Shown: positions 1-11,447, numbered from the stretch's first letter. The stretch is 64,000 nt of DNA from Varanus komodoensis (GCF_004798865.1 NW_025335268.1:5338486-5402485), one strand, 5' to 3'. Numbers and translations are program-made. Notes: generated by a model from the letters alone, not told the origin.

Positions 1-1225
1 CAGCTGTCAAAATGTGAGCTGTCAAAGGAAAGATGCAAGTCATCTTTACTTGGAAAAGGGGTAGTGAGTAGGCCAGCTCCTTCATGGTGAGTTTCATAGA
101 TGTGCAACACTGACTTAAATGATTAATGAAAATATTTGCTCCAGTTTCTTGTACTAATTTCATTCTAATGTTTTTATTATTTATTAACTTATATAATTTA
201 TTTCACATGTAATTAGTAATAATAAATCAATAATAATAGATTATTTATTATTTATATCCACTTTCTTGTAACTTAAAAAAAATGGGGGCAGCAACGCACT
301 GACGATGGTCCTTGTTACTGTCACTTAGATTATCATAAGTAATTCCCAGGAGTAAAAAAGAGGGGAAGAGGAAAAAAACATGGCGAACAAAGCAGGTCTA
401 GTGATTGCAGTGAGAGAAGGCGCGTTCAGCCCCCATGTTCCCTTATGAGAAGGAGTGGTGTGGGGAGACGACCCATGATGAGCCCAGATGTCTCAGGCAT
501 ACCATGGGTTCTGGTGCAAATAGTCAGCACACCATTTGTGATCCACAGGGTGCCTTAGCTTGACTTGTGAACCTGCCCATTATATGACCACAAGAAAGAG
601 AGCATTTGTTGTCATGTATTTGTTGCCATACAAATTGCCAATTTGTTGCAAATTTGTTGCCCTATTTGTAGATGTATGCTGAGCCCTGACATTGTACCAC
701 GTTAAGGCTTTTCGGTTTACTTGGTCATTTAAAACTGGGTTGTTTGTCGCATTGTATTTACTGCCACTCAGTTGGGTGATTGTATTTTCTTTGTTTTAAT
801 TTCAGTTTGGTTTTTTTGCACCCATACTTACTATAGAAGTGGTTTGTAAATTATTTCCACCCCCCCCCCCCCGTTCATCTATTTATCCATCCCTGCATCC
901 TTCCAATGGATTACAGTGACACTCCACAGTTAAAGACAGTCTTTCCCAACCCTATATTCTGACTATTTTTATGTACATTTGTATATCTTACCTTTACTTA
1001 CAAAGAGCCCAGGAGACCTGGTTTTGGATATTTACTATTCAGCTGATTTACTTCTTCTCGGAGTTCTGCCAAGGAGATCACTGATATTTTTTCTTTGTCA
1101 AGATTTGCATTGTCCCTTTTGACTGAATGTTGAAAGTTTAAGACAGGGATGGCTTACAGTCAGTTATAAAAGCACACATAACCTTCGACCCACAAAGCCA
1201 CAAACCCACGGAGTGTGGTGGTCAT
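1..1225. other. Gene-free, AT-rich unique sequence
   Basis: No open frame of note and no repeat I recognise. About 120-260 is very AT-rich with TTATTA/AATAAT runs, a run of 13 C lies at 860-872, and the middle (600-660) repeats short TTTGTTGC words. The first 30 bases carry a short direct repeat (GAGCTGTCAAA-like) of no clear meaning. Confidence 0.6.
860..872 (+). repeat. Poly-C run
   Basis: Thirteen uninterrupted C residues. Such runs are length-unstable and prone to sequencing or assembly error. Confidence 0.9.
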
Positions 1226-1534
1226 GGCCAGAATTTGCTTCCCTTCAGCTCTGAAGTCCTAGGACAACCAACAGGCTATTCTTTTATGTAGCAGTGGATG
1301 CAAATACCCTGAAATTGTTTCTTTCAAAGATCGATAAATCAGGCTGCTTCCCCCTGACCATGATGTTCACTCCTCCAGGAGCCTTTGGTTCCCCAGCCAG
1401 TGGCAAAGGCCTGAGTGTGCTTCCCTTTAGCTCTTCAGTTCTAGGGCAACTCCCAGTCAATTAAGTTTTATTCACTGGTTACATTTCTGACAGCTTCTTC
1501 ATGCTGAATCAAACTGCTTGCTGATTAAAGTATA
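1226..1534. repeat. Diverged ~182-bp tandem duplication
   Basis: Two units in direct orientation. The best-conserved core starts TGCTTCCC at 1236 and again at 1418, an offset of 182 bases: the first reads TGCTTCCCTTCAGCTCTGAA, the second TGCTTCCCTTTAGCTCTTCA, followed by similar CCTAGGACAAC and TCTAGGGCAAC. Similarity fades but continues downstream (TTTTAT..., then AAATCAGGCTGCTTCC against GAATCAAACTGCTTGC). Neither unit codes. It is either an old local duplication or two copies of an unrecognised repeat. Confidence 0.6.
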
Positions 1535-2039
1535 ACCCTCCTTCAAACTGACTCAGTTCTCCTTCCAACGCCTCCTCCTGTATCATTTGTTGTTGTTGGA
1601 CCAACCTGAAGTGTTAAATATTTCTGCGTTCTTGCTGTAGTATTTAAACATTCTCCACTACTGTGTCAAAGTAAAAGTCATTGCAAGAAAACAGTTAAGA
1701 ATAAATGGTAATCAAATGAGTGCATCATCATATATCACCCTGTTAAACCTAATAAGCTCTTGTGGGTAGGCGATTTTAGTTTTACAGCTCAGATATGTGA
1801 GGGAACAAGAATAAATATACAAAGCAAAGCCACCTTCATTTGCTAGAGGAGGGACAGAGAGACGCATTTTAAAAGGACAGTATTGGGACAATCCCACAGC
1901 CTGGGACTGAGTGAGTCATTTGACTGCTCTTCTTCCAAATTAAGCAGATGACGTTAATGAACTGCTTCTATCACCATGAGCTGTGGTGTCGGTAAAAGGG
2001 GTCCACTCCACTGCAGCATCCACTGTGGTCTCCCAGCTT
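1535..2039. other. Gene-free unique sequence
   Basis: No gene, no recognisable repeat. The 61-codon minus-strand frame at 1712-1897 has no domain and is of chance length. Confidence 0.5.
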
Positions 2040-2540
2040 GACTGGACCAACAAATTAAGTGGTACAACTCCTACTCACAGCTCATCCATGTGCTTGTTGT
2101 AACTAATCAAGTAGTAAATGACAGGCCGGCCAGATGGGTTTACCGATCTGGACAAGACCATTTATCTTATTCACCAAGAGCAACTGGCCTACTACTATCC
2201 CTCATGCCAAATGAAGGGCATTCGGCTGCCTATCTCTCTCGCTGTGTGAGGCCTTGATAGGAAAACAGGAACAGGCGAAGACAATCCCCCTTGACAGGAG
2301 AAGCTGCGAACATTCCAGGCCTCCATTTTAACAGTGTGAACCTTGCTCTTGTCAACACAAGCAGCCCAATAATGTCGGAGCCCTGTGCAGGGACTGTTTT
2401 TGTCCTCTATCTAAACGTGCAAGGGCACTTATCTCTTGACAGTGTAAAACACACCAAAGTCTGTAGATAAAAAGACCTCGAGTGACAATTGCAATGGATA
2501 AATTCATGAAGAAAGGCCAGCTTTAAAAATGTGGTAAAGA
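2040..2540. other. Candidate conserved noncoding element
   Basis: A 500-base block with no repeat sequence, balanced composition, several retained CpGs (for example near 2281, 2309 and 2416), few homopolymer runs, and GATAA or TTATC words (near 2161, 2258, 2430, 2466 and 2498). Stops occur in all frames. These are the looks of vertebrate noncoding DNA under constraint, but one sequence cannot show conservation, so this is inference. Confidence 0.3.
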
Positions 2541-2618
2541 GGGCTTGAGACAGAAATAGGGGGGTTTTTTTGGATGGAGGGCCTAATGTGCTTTAAACTT
2601 TTCACTCAGGAAACTAAA

Positions 2619-2730
2619 GGCACAATCCTGCACACATTTAGACAGAGAAAAGGCCTGCAACTATAAAAGGTTAGGCTGGGGTATGCTGGGAGTTGTCTTT
2701 TTTCTGTCTAAATGTGCACAGGATTGTGCC
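2619..2730. mobile_element. Palindromic foldback element (MITE-like), GGCACAATCC family
   Basis: The left arm (2619-2650) and the reverse complement of the right arm (2699-2730) agree over about 32 bases with three mismatches, starting GGCACAATCCTG and ending in ACAGA/AAA. The centre (2651-2698) does not pair. There is no coding capacity. A second copy with a different centre lies at 39490-39585. This fits a non-autonomous DNA transposon; I cannot assign the superfamily and did not find a certain target-site duplication. Confidence 0.75.
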
Positions 2731-3030
2731 CTTTTGCTTTTCTTGCATCCATTAAAAAACAAAACAAAACAATTCTTATATTTTTGTTAGCTATACCATA
2801 TCTAGATATATATGTTTTGGTTCTGAAGGGTTACCTTCAATCACAATTAAAAACCTTGAGAAAAATGAGGACAATACAGCACAACTGACCAGCACAAAGG
2901 AGAACCCAAAAATAAATGCCAGTTGTTGTTTTTTAATCTGCACTACTCACCTGAAACTCATAAGGCAGGTAGTTTCTAGTATCTCTCTCACAGTTACAGT
3001 ACTCACAGGGTCAAAACCAGGCCAGGGTGA

Positions 3031-3147
3031 CTTATTTTATATTGTTAATTTATATTATTTTAATTGATTTATGTTGTGAGCTGCCCCGAGGCTTCGGCGA
3101 ATGGGGCGGCATAGAAATTTTCTAAATAAACAAACAAACAAACAAAC
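3031..3147 (+). mobile_element. L2-type LINE 3' tail
   Basis: The segment ends with the typical squamate L2 3' end: GTGAGCTGCCCCGAGGCTTC, then GGGGCGGCATAGAAATT and an (AAAC)n tail near 3124-3147. Nothing upstream can be placed, so the copy is strongly 5'-truncated. The same terminus is seen at 14128-14198. Confidence 0.75.
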
Positions 3148-3305
3148 CAGACACTGCTTGCAGTATGTGCCTACCAGCTGTCATTTTCTCCTTTTTTTAT
3201 TCTACAGTAATTTGGATTGTAAAAGCCAAGCCCTTCATAGCAGCTTCTAGACATATTTAAAGGAAATGCCAGTTTTGTCCTCAAATTTCTCAATGCATGG
3301 CCTGT

Positions 3306-4135
3306 TTTCATTTATTTATTAAAAAGGTTTTTTGAACCAACCTTTATTCTAACAGTGTTGGTTCTATGGAAGAGGCATGACAAGACTAGGACATGCCAGA
3401 AATACAATTCAGTAACACAGCAAAGCAACCCAATAAAAATGATCAAAGGCATCAAAGCAGCATAGCAGAGCATACAGAAAAAATATTTAAAAACCTTAAC
3501 TTTAACCCTGGCCAAGCAAATGAGTTTTAATCTTCTTGGAATGATAGCCCCTACCGAACTTCTGTTGGAGAGGCATTCAAAGATGGGGTGCCACCACTGA
3601 GAAATCCATCCTCTGTGTTGCTACACAGTGAATTTCCCCTAATAGAGGAACCCAGAAAAAAGCTGCCTCTGAAGGTCTTGGGACACAGGCAGGTCGTTAT
3701 AGGAGGAAGATGTGTCCCTCAGGTATTTGAGTCCTAAATTATTTGAAGCTATAAAGGTAAGTAGCAACACTTTCAGTTGGACTCAAGAATAAATGTTGCT
3801 ATGTAGCTTGCTAAGAATTGGTGTCATATAACCCCATCCGACTGCAGATGGAATTCTAGCATCCAGAACCAGTGCTAATCGAAGCCTGAGTCATTTTTAA
3901 GGGCAACTCCATGCACTATGCATTACAGCAATTGAATCAGAAGGTTATTAGCATTTGGATCACCAGTTCCAGCTGATTCCTGGTCAAGAATGATTGTACC
4001 TGAAGTTGGGAAAAGACATCCTGTGCCACCGAGGGCACCTGGACATCAGGTGATAGGACTGGATCCAGGAGAAGCCCCTCCTCCCAGTCCTACGTACCTG
4101 CTCCACCTGCACATATGGTGCCAGCCTTCAAACTG
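3306..4135 (-). mobile_element. L2/CR1-clade LINE fragment, reversed
   Basis: The left end is the reversed A-rich tail (TTTATTTATTAAAAAGG). To the right it follows, in reverse, the familiar squamate element: a 'GAGAGGCATTC...ACCACTGAGAAATCC' stretch, then 'AAGCTATAAAGGTAAGTAGC...CAGTTGG', and near 4023-4075 'GAGGGCACCTGGACATCAGG...GATCCAGGAG'. These correspond to the ORF2 RT C-terminal region and 3' end. The reading frame is well decayed, so the copy is old. The 124-codon plus frame at 3990-4364 is mostly its antisense shadow. Confidence 0.65.
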
Positions 4136-6589
4136 TCAGTGCCTTGTCCTGTTCCTTAACTTAATTGGAGCCAGATGTAATATTAAAGAAGATAAAAATC
4201 TGTGCAAAGCAGGGCCATGGAAATACATCTGCTTAGCCCATCCCTTCATGTCCATGCAGTTCTCTCTACAAAATATCTGCATGATGGGAAAAACTGTCTA
4301 CACTTCAATAGGCCTTTTCAGAAGAGTCCTATTTTCCTCTTCAGAATATTTCCTCCCTAAATAGAGAGATATCTTACTATTTTGGTCTTAGATATTTTAG
4401 ATATTTTTGCCTTAGGTGAACATGCACATAAAGAAGCATGCAAAGCAATAATATAATTCCAGTGATCCTGTTGTAGATTGCTATTTCCTTGCTATTTCCT
4501 CTATAGGAAATATCACCTTTTTTGCTGTTTTCCCTTTATTCTTTCCAGCAGTGATCTTCATATGGAATATTCAAATTTTCAAATTGTGCACCACTGCCCT
4601 AGTGGATTATTTTATAATGTGCTTCTTTTGATGGAAACATTAATCAAACATCAGAGGAAAAAGTCCAAAGAAAAATTTTCCCCTTTTTTTACTATTCAAG
4701 GTTAGGCAGTAAAAACAAAGCATCATTCCAAAACAACCTCAGACGGTCAGTGAAGCATATTGTATGTCACCTGTGCAATAAATGTGCTGAAACGATCCAT
4801 CATATTATGAGTGTCTGGGAACTCCTTGTCCATAAGCCATCTAACAATGAATCCAGATGCGTCTCACTACTAGACAGTGCCTTCACAAAAACAAGCTATC
4901 CCCCTGCAAAAACTCCTCACTACTGTATGGCTATTACATAAAGCCAACTGACCTGAGATGAATTATGAACATCTCCTTGCCAATAAGCAACAGATGCCTT
5001 GACTCCATCAGATTATCCCATCAGACAAAAGGAAAAAAATGACATAAATTGCAGCATGATCATCCTTCCAGAATGACAACTACAGAAAAGGTGGCTAAAA
5101 TTATTTCTACAGTCATAGAAGTGGCTGGAATTATGGTTATATCTAATAAAATGAAGGTCTGAAAAGATGTCTTCTAATATTGGTGAATGTGTTTGGCAGA
5201 TGTACATTGTGGTATATAGATTTTGAAACTGGACTCATTTATCTAGATTTTACTCCATTCCTCTCTGAAGGCTTGAGATGTGGGTAGAATACACCCCACA
5301 TTTTATATGACCCATAGACTAGGGGGGAAGTATGTCCTCATTCAGAGGTTGTGGGGATCCCTGCTAACTGATGCTTCAGTTGGCCAGAACTCCTCCAGGT
5401 GAGCTGAGATACTAATTCACTTAGGATCTCCCCCTTGTATGGAGAGCCCTTGGGCCAATATAGCAGAATATGAGTTTAATTAAAAAAAATAAAAATGCAC
5501 ATGTTGGTATATGCATAGAGCTGGATCTTAAGTCTTCCAAATGTGCACCCAGCTGTGGCCATAAGCCATCAGTGTTTGGCAAATGGTAGTCTACATAGCC
5601 CTGGGATTACCTCACACATGCTTAGTCATGTTAGGTGGCTCACCTGTACCCATTCCTCTATTAGAATTGGCTATTTTCTGGATCAAACCCAAAGCAGGAG
5701 CAGGTAACCCCAGCTTGCAGATCAGATCCAGCTCTCCTGGTGTCCTTCTACAGGCTTCCAGGCTTCACCAGAAGGCCATGCCCCCTTCCCCTAGCTCTGC
5801 CCTTTCCCCTGACTACTGATCATTTGGTGGCTTTCTGGCTTTAGTGTGGTTTCTCCCTCACCACCATTTTTAATTGTTGAAATGTCTATCCTGAGGCTTA
5901 ATTATTGGCAGTGAGTTTTAAGTGAAAATTTGCTGATATTTTTGGAATGTTTATCTGGTCCCTTTACATTAGGTCCCACTGACCAATGAAATGTTGGTCC
6001 GAAAGCTTCTCTGAAGCTGCGTTTGGCCCTCAGGCAGGAAGAGGTTCAACACCTCCTCCTTCTCCAAGGCTTTGAATTCTTCTTATTGGAGTTTGAGAAC
6101 TTGGGATGGGCTCAACTGGACTAGTTAGTGTCAGTTCTTGAATACACATTTGTTAGTGCTGATAGACTGCTGGGTCAGGATAGCAACCCTACATGAATTG
6201 TCCCATCAGCCTTTGCATCAATGGTGGTGCTCAGGTCTCCAGGTTCTGTTTGTTTGTTTGCCTCTTTACCTTGCTCTGATTCCCATCTGATATCTGTCTG
6301 CCCTATCTGCTTGTTTGTTTGAGCCAAGTGACCTGTTATACCATGGTCTGTTGACCTGGGGTTTATCTGGTAATATCCTAAAGACTTGGGCTTAGCTTGG
6401 CTGCCCTGGACGTGGACCTGCTTTAGGCCTTATTCTGAGGACTGGCTTACAGCTACAAGGATAAGTCCCATGAATGCCCTACTATTTCACTTCTTCTTCT
6501 TCTTCTTCCTTGCCCTACTATTTCACTTCTTGCCACACAACAGAGTATCAAGTAGATACACATGTCACAGCTTACTGGTACATTATATG
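4136..6589. other. Gene-free sequence
   Basis: Short open frames only, none with a recognisable domain. A microsatellite-like (TTC)n at about 6490-6509 is flanked by two copies of GCCCTACTATTTCACTTCTT. The stretch 5660-5850 is somewhat GC-richer and resembles an old interspersed repeat that I cannot name. Confidence 0.5.
6475..6531 (+). repeat. Short direct duplication around a (TTC)n run
   Basis: The 20-mer GCCCTACTATTTCACTTCTT is present at about 6475-6494 and again at about 6512-6531, with (TTC)n between. It looks like a recent replication-slippage duplication, because the two units are identical. Confidence 0.8.
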
Positions 6590-6945
6590 TGAAACGTAAT
6601 CAGGACACCTAACATGTTCAAGCATTCTGTTGACCTCATTAGGCATCAGCTGAAGTTTCTGAGCTGTCGTTAACAGCAATCCCATGCTGAGCACATTACA
6701 ATATTCCAGCCTGAATAAAACAAATGCTTGATTCACTGAGATGACATGCACCTTTTCTAGATTAGGATCTAGCTGCTGAAGCAGCCAAAGATGGTGAAAG
6801 GCACTCTTGGCCACCAATGACACCTGCATTTCCATAGAGACCACCAGGTTTTGGAGTATTCTCAAAGGGTACATTGTGTTTTGGACCATTTAGCTTTCAG
6901 TGATCAACAGATTTTGGACTTGAATTAAGTTTCAGCTTCTTTTCC
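6590..6945 (-). mobile_element. L2-type LINE RT fragment, reversed
   Basis: Read on the minus strand, 6889-6572 encodes a diverged piece of the L2/CR1-clade ORF2 region after the RT catalytic core. The stretches VSLVAKSAFHHLWLLQQLDP and FRLEYCNVLSMGLLLTTAQK match the family pattern 'VARSAFFHLRLLRQLRP...SRLDYCNALYVGLPLKTTQKLQLVQN'. The frame is open for 105 codons, but key family residues have drifted and both ends are missing. This is a dead fragment. Confidence 0.75.
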
Positions 6946-7119
6946 CTTTTTCTTTTCTATGTGTCCTTTGCTATAAACTTTTTTACAACACATATGTGAA
7001 GTATGTGTAGTAAAAAATCTTTTGATTAACTGCAAAGGTACTCCTGATTTATCTGTCAGCACATTTATTTGTTTGCTAAGCACATTTAAACAAAGAAGCA
7101 AAGTATCCATAAAAGTTTT

Positions 7120-7270
7120 AGATAGCATAGCAAGGGCCATAGTTCAGCAGCAATGCAGACACTTTGCATACCAAAGTACCAGATTCCATCCTCAGCATCT
7201 CCACTCAGATGACCACTATCAAGGAGTGCAGCCTATACTGAGCTAGGTGGGCCAATGGCCTGCGTTGTAA
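7120..7270 (+). mobile_element. Ala-tRNA-like SINE, diverged copy
   Basis: It begins GGGCCATAGTTCAGCAGCAA (family head: GGCCGTAGCTCAGTGGCAGAGC, an A-box-like start), continues with 'CTTTGCATACCAAAG...AGATTCCATCCTCAGCATCTCC' (B-box area, tRNA T-arm-like), and ends with 'CCTATACTGAGCTAGGTGGGCCAATGGCCT'-like sequence, the family's usual 3' region. Other copies are at 11448-11625 and 36905-37165. Confidence 0.75.
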
Positions 7271-8430
7271 GGCACCCTTGAGCTTCCTTAGAAGAGACAC
7301 CTGCCTTGTCCCATAGGAGGGAAATCTGCTTCTTTCCAATATGGCTTCTGCCACGAAATGTGCCATCTTTTCTCATTCATAAGCCAGGATATGTTGGCTT
7401 AATCACTTACTCAGACAATGAATACTCATAGTTACAGGGCAATCCTAATATGCTTCTACTCAAAAGTAAGTGCTATAAAATTCATTGGCACTGACTTGCA
7501 GATAAGAGTGTCAAGTTTTCTTTAGCTGGGTGAGATTCTTAATCCACCAAATGCTACAAACCTGATGTCATTCGGATAGTGCTTTAATTGGTTTTAGTAA
7601 CAAATGAACACCAGTTCTTTCTATTCAGCATAATCTAGGCAGTGTTTATTTTTGCTGGTATAGTTGAGAAAGGAATTTGTCCTAGAAGCAATTGGCTTAC
7701 TGGGCAAAATAAAGATTGATGTTGGAGAAGTCAAAGCAACAGTCAGATAACTTCTGCAGTTTGGGTGCAAGTGCTGTCTCTGTACAAAATACACCGCCCC
7801 CCCGCAGTCTATTTCTGTTTTTCCATCCCAGAGTTGGTGCACCATAATTCACATTCCCATATATACTAACATTTCACAATTGAAAGAAACATTCATACAT
7901 AGACAAGAAACATCCAGCATTACTATAGCTGTCATAGACTGAAACATTTTTATGGCTAGTATCCCCCAGCTTTTGGGAGTGCATATTTATTCTATTTTAA
8001 GGGGGTTTAAAGCATATAAATTTCATATCCTTCTATTTATTGAGTAATCATATGTTCTTTGCTTAACCCAAGATGTGTTCCACAATGACAATTATATTCA
8101 CCTGGATCTCTTCCACAGAAAGAGTTAGCAATAGTTAATAATAAACTATTACATATTCAGAATAGCTAGATTTCCTCCCTCCCAGCTCAGCTATGGATGA
8201 TAGTTTTCCAGAGTAAATCTTTCAAAGTACCATCCAGAAACTGAATTGGCAGGTTGCTTAGTTACACTACTGAGATGGGCTTCACATTTGGTGGTTGCCT
8301 GTAGTTGTTTTATTTAAATTTGTTAATTACATTTTTTTGCCTCTGTTTAGTAGCCAGATGTTAATTTCATCTCCTAATATGGAAGTCATCACAACTGCTC
8401 CTTATCTCCCAACATCTACTTTGGGTGAAT
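7271..8430. other. Mostly gene-free; small foldback remnant at 7438-7510
   Basis: At 7438-7510 'GGGCAATCCTAATATGCTTC...TACTCAAAAGTAAGTGC' matches the left half of the widespread squamate palindromic repeat of the form GGGCAATCCTA...CTCAGAAGTAAGTCC. The rest shows no gene; a 74-codon minus frame at 7621-7845 has no domain. Confidence 0.5.
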
Positions 8431-8436
8431 AATGCT

Positions 8437-8884
8437 AGCATATATGCATTGGGCAACAAAAATGATCCAGGGTTTGGAAACACTGCCATATGAGGAGAGA
8501 CTTAGAGAACTGGGTATGTTAAGCCTTGAGAAGAGAAGACTGAGGGGGGACATGGTATCCCTCTATAAGTACCTCAAAGGTTGTCACAAAGAGGAAGGTC
8601 AAGATCTCTTCTTGCTCATATCAGAGTGCAGGACACAGAATAATCAGTTCAAGTTGTGACAACCCAGATTCAGGCTGGACATCAGGAAAAGCTTCCTCAC
8701 TGTCAGAGCAATACGACAGTGGAACCAGCTGTCTAGAGAAGTGGTGGGCTCTCTCACACTAGAGACCTTCCAAAAGAAACTGGACAGCCATCTGAGTGGG
8801 ATGGCTTAACCTGGTGTCCTGCAACAGCAGGGGGTTGGACTTGGTGACCTTCCAGGCCCCTTCCTACTCTACTATTCTATGATT
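8437..8884 (+). mobile_element. CR1 LINE 3' end with ORF2 C-terminus
   Basis: The plus frame from about 8447 reads ATKMIQGLETLPYEERLREL, then LEKRRLRGDMVSLYKYLKGC, the standard end of CR1 ORF2. A TGA at 8657-8659 stands where family members usually have Q/K. The same frame then continues QPRFRLDIRKSFLTVRAIRQ ... WNQLSREVVGS to the natural TAA at 8807-8809. The 3' UTR follows with GCAGGGGGTTGGACTTGG and the terminal TATTCTATGATT. There is only one stop in about 120 codons and no frameshift, so this is one of the younger LINE copies here, 5'-truncated in the usual CR1 way. Confidence 0.9.
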
Positions 8885-8965
8885 AGCAAGAAAATTACAC
8901 ATTGTTCCACTAGTGGTTGCATCACTGTTATCTAAACTGTTAATGTAAGCAGTGTCCAGTTCGCC

Positions 8966-9052
8966 TTCTACAGGCTGGTGCTCTCCAGATGTTTTGTACT
9001 ACAAAACATATTCAGGTTTCCTGAACATACTGGCAGGGGCTGCTGGATACTG
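8966..9052. mobile_element. Half of a foldback MITE (CTGGTG..CCAGATGTTTTG family)
   Basis: 'GCTGGTGCTCTCCAGATGTT' at 8973 onwards, then 'GGCAGGGGCTGCTGGATACT', is the left arm and middle of a palindromic element whose better copies are at 12221-12337 and 61152-61299. The right arm seems lost or degraded next to the adjoining L2. Confidence 0.55.
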
Positions 9053-9420
9053 AAGTTCAAAGGTTCAAGGGCCTTTTTGGTAGTGGTAACCCATTTATGG
9101 AACAAACTCCCCAAGATGGTGTTGCCTGGCACTGACACTTTATACATTTTAGTGCTAGGTGAAACCCTTTTTATTCTCCTGTTATTTTAACTGTTGATTA
9201 GAGGACTGATTTATATTGGTTTTTAATAATGATTGGTTGCTCTGGTTTAATATGTTATTATTTTATTCTTTGTTATGGTTATATTTTATGTTTCTCTGTA
9301 TCTTTTTAAGGATTTTATGGATAATTGTTTTGTGTTTTAATGCTGGTCACCATTTGTAAACTGTTCTGAGAGCAATGCACTGAAAGAATGGTATATAAAA
9401 CTCTTTAATAATAAATGAAT
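9053..9420 (+). mobile_element. L2-type LINE 3' end
   Basis: The plus frame 8978-9190 ends with RAFLVVVTHLWNKLPKMVLP and a short tail, matching the L2 ORF2 end ('FSVVAPALWNALPDEVR...'). The stop is followed by a T-rich 3' UTR (TTTTAT/TTATTTT repeats), a weak 'CTGTTCTGAGAGCAATGCAC' and 'GGTATATAAA...AATAATAAATGAATG' at the end. Confidence 0.7.
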
Positions 9421-9789
9421 GAGTGAATATTAGAAGGGCACAAGACTGGGGAAGGCTGCTTTGGGCAACTATTTGCAGAACTGCTTGTCGCTTTTTTGCA
9501 AAAGCTTCTACACTAATTTGCCTAAGCAGAATTGAAATACTGGGTTTGACAGCAGGGTTCCCATGAGTGGTAGGTCCTTTTCACTCCACTGGATACAACC
9601 CAAATTTCCTTGGTTCTAACCTATTGTGCAGTTACTAGTGTGATTGCCTAGGGGACATATTTCTACAACACACTGGAGAGGTGAGATATGTGCCAAGCAA
9701 AATTATTTTGTCGAAAATAAAAGTACCACAGACAGTATGTTGATGTATACCAGTTGCTGGGGAACATGGGTGGGAAGGTCCTGTTGTGC
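9421..9789. other. Gene-free unique sequence
   Basis: Nothing recognised. Confidence 0.5.
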
Positions 9790-9906
9790 TTATGACCTGC
9801 CTGTTGGCTGTGCTTTTGTCCTGGGCAGCTGGTTGGTCATTGCATGAACAAAATGCTGGATTAGATAGACTCGGTTTGAAGCAGCAGGGCTCTTCTTACA
9901 TTTTCT
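9790..9906 (+). mobile_element. Squamate interspersed repeat, 3' end
   Basis: 'GGCAGCTGGTTGGTCATTGC' then 'AACAAAATGCTGGATTAGAT' and 'CAGCAGGGCTCTTCTTACAT' follow the common lizard repeat end ('...CTGGTTGGCCACTGTG...GCTGGACTAGATGG...CAGCAGGGCTCTTCTTATG'). It is probably CR1- or SINE-derived; the family name is uncertain. Confidence 0.55.
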
Positions 9907-11447
9907 GTTGAAGAAAGATTTAGAATGCATTCCTCTCTCTCTCACCCTTGAAGTAAATAGGCCTTCAAACTTGGAAGATACCATGCACCCCATGCCCTGA
10001 ATGGCACATGGTGGCATCTGTCTCTGCTGCTACTGCTCCTTGCACCCTGCTTTTTATCTAGGTGGAGGGAAGAACAGTCAGTCCTGTTCCTTATATGCTG
10101 CCTGTGAAGGAGTTCAGGTGGGAACTTCCCTTTGGAGTCAGAGTGCCAAGAGCAGAGGGTCCATCCCATGTCCAACACTGGGAAGCCAGAAGGTTGTGTC
10201 TTTTGCCAGTCCTGAGAAGAGAATTTACATCCTCTGCTGAGAATCAGTTATATTTATATTACTTTATATTTGCAGATGCAAATTTAGAAATAATATGTAT
10301 AATTTTAGAAAAGCACACAGTACACTTTACCATTGGATGGAAGATTGAGACCAAGTGACCTGTGTGTTTCTGCTGTCCAGCTATTAGCTGTGGATGCATG
10401 ACTTCCAGGCTCCTTGAATCTTCCTTTTTAGGGTTCTTTAGCTTTAAACTAGGTATAGACAAGGCGGCCCTTCAAAGAGAAGATCGTTTCAAAACAGAGG
10501 ACTGTCCTTTGGCAGCTCTTTAAATAGAGGACTGTACTCTGTTAAAAAGAATACCCTGAATCTGGCACCCTACACTTCATAAATATTCAGTGTATAAAAT
10601 AACTTATTTAGGAAACAGTTCCTTTCTTTTGGTGTAGATGATTATCCATTTAAGGATATGATATTGCTTACCGGAGTGGTGTCTGGGGAACATAGTTTGT
10701 TAGACAGTAATGCTTTATGGCCTTCTAATGAACCTCAACTTGTAGTGCAACTCCCTTAAATTGTCTCTTTTTAAGATTAATTTGCCTCTTTCTCCCCTCT
10801 AGGAAGGCTGTTGTTGATAGGGAGTGTCCAGTGTTGAACGAGTAAAAAGTACTAATGCATGTTCTTTTGGGAGAAGAGATAACCCTTCTCTAAACATAAT
10901 GGGATGCTTTTTTATTTTTTTAAACAATGATATTCTTTGTTGAAAATGCAGTTTTCACAGAACATGCAGATGACAGAGGCTTTAAAAATGCTATTATTTT
11001 TATATAAAGACAATGCCCAATTTTAAAAAATGCTGTCGGCAACAAAGTAAGACTAACATTCCAAAACTGTCATCTCCCAGACTACTTTCATCTGTGCAGA
11101 ATGGATGATGTTGTTGATCAACTGGTTAATTTTGCAAGTGTGGTGTACCACATCAAGTGGGGGATGTAGAACAGGATGACCCTGAGTAGGGAATCTTCAC
11201 CCTACTCAGCCTGAAGATTCGCTGGGTGATGGTGGGCCAGCTACTATCTCTGAGCCTAACCCCCCTCCCAGGGTAGTTATGATAAAAAGAACGGGGTGCC
11301 ATAGGTGCCACTCTGCACCTTTGGAGGAATGGATGATTAAAATAAGAAAAAATGACAAAATAAACATTTGGGGAAAAAATTTACTTGGAGAGGTTCTACA
11401 GCTGCATTTTACAGAGATTTCAGAGAAGTACAGAACACACACAAGTG
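9907..11447. other. Gene-free sequence
   Basis: Several overlapping frames of 67-98 codons on both strands between 9940 and 10460, none with a domain. The overlap on both strands reflects low stop density rather than a gene. No repeat was recognised. Confidence 0.5.

Noticed and set aside
3990-4364. 124-codon plus-strand open frame
   Set aside because: Its first third is antisense to a reversed L2 piece; no domain.
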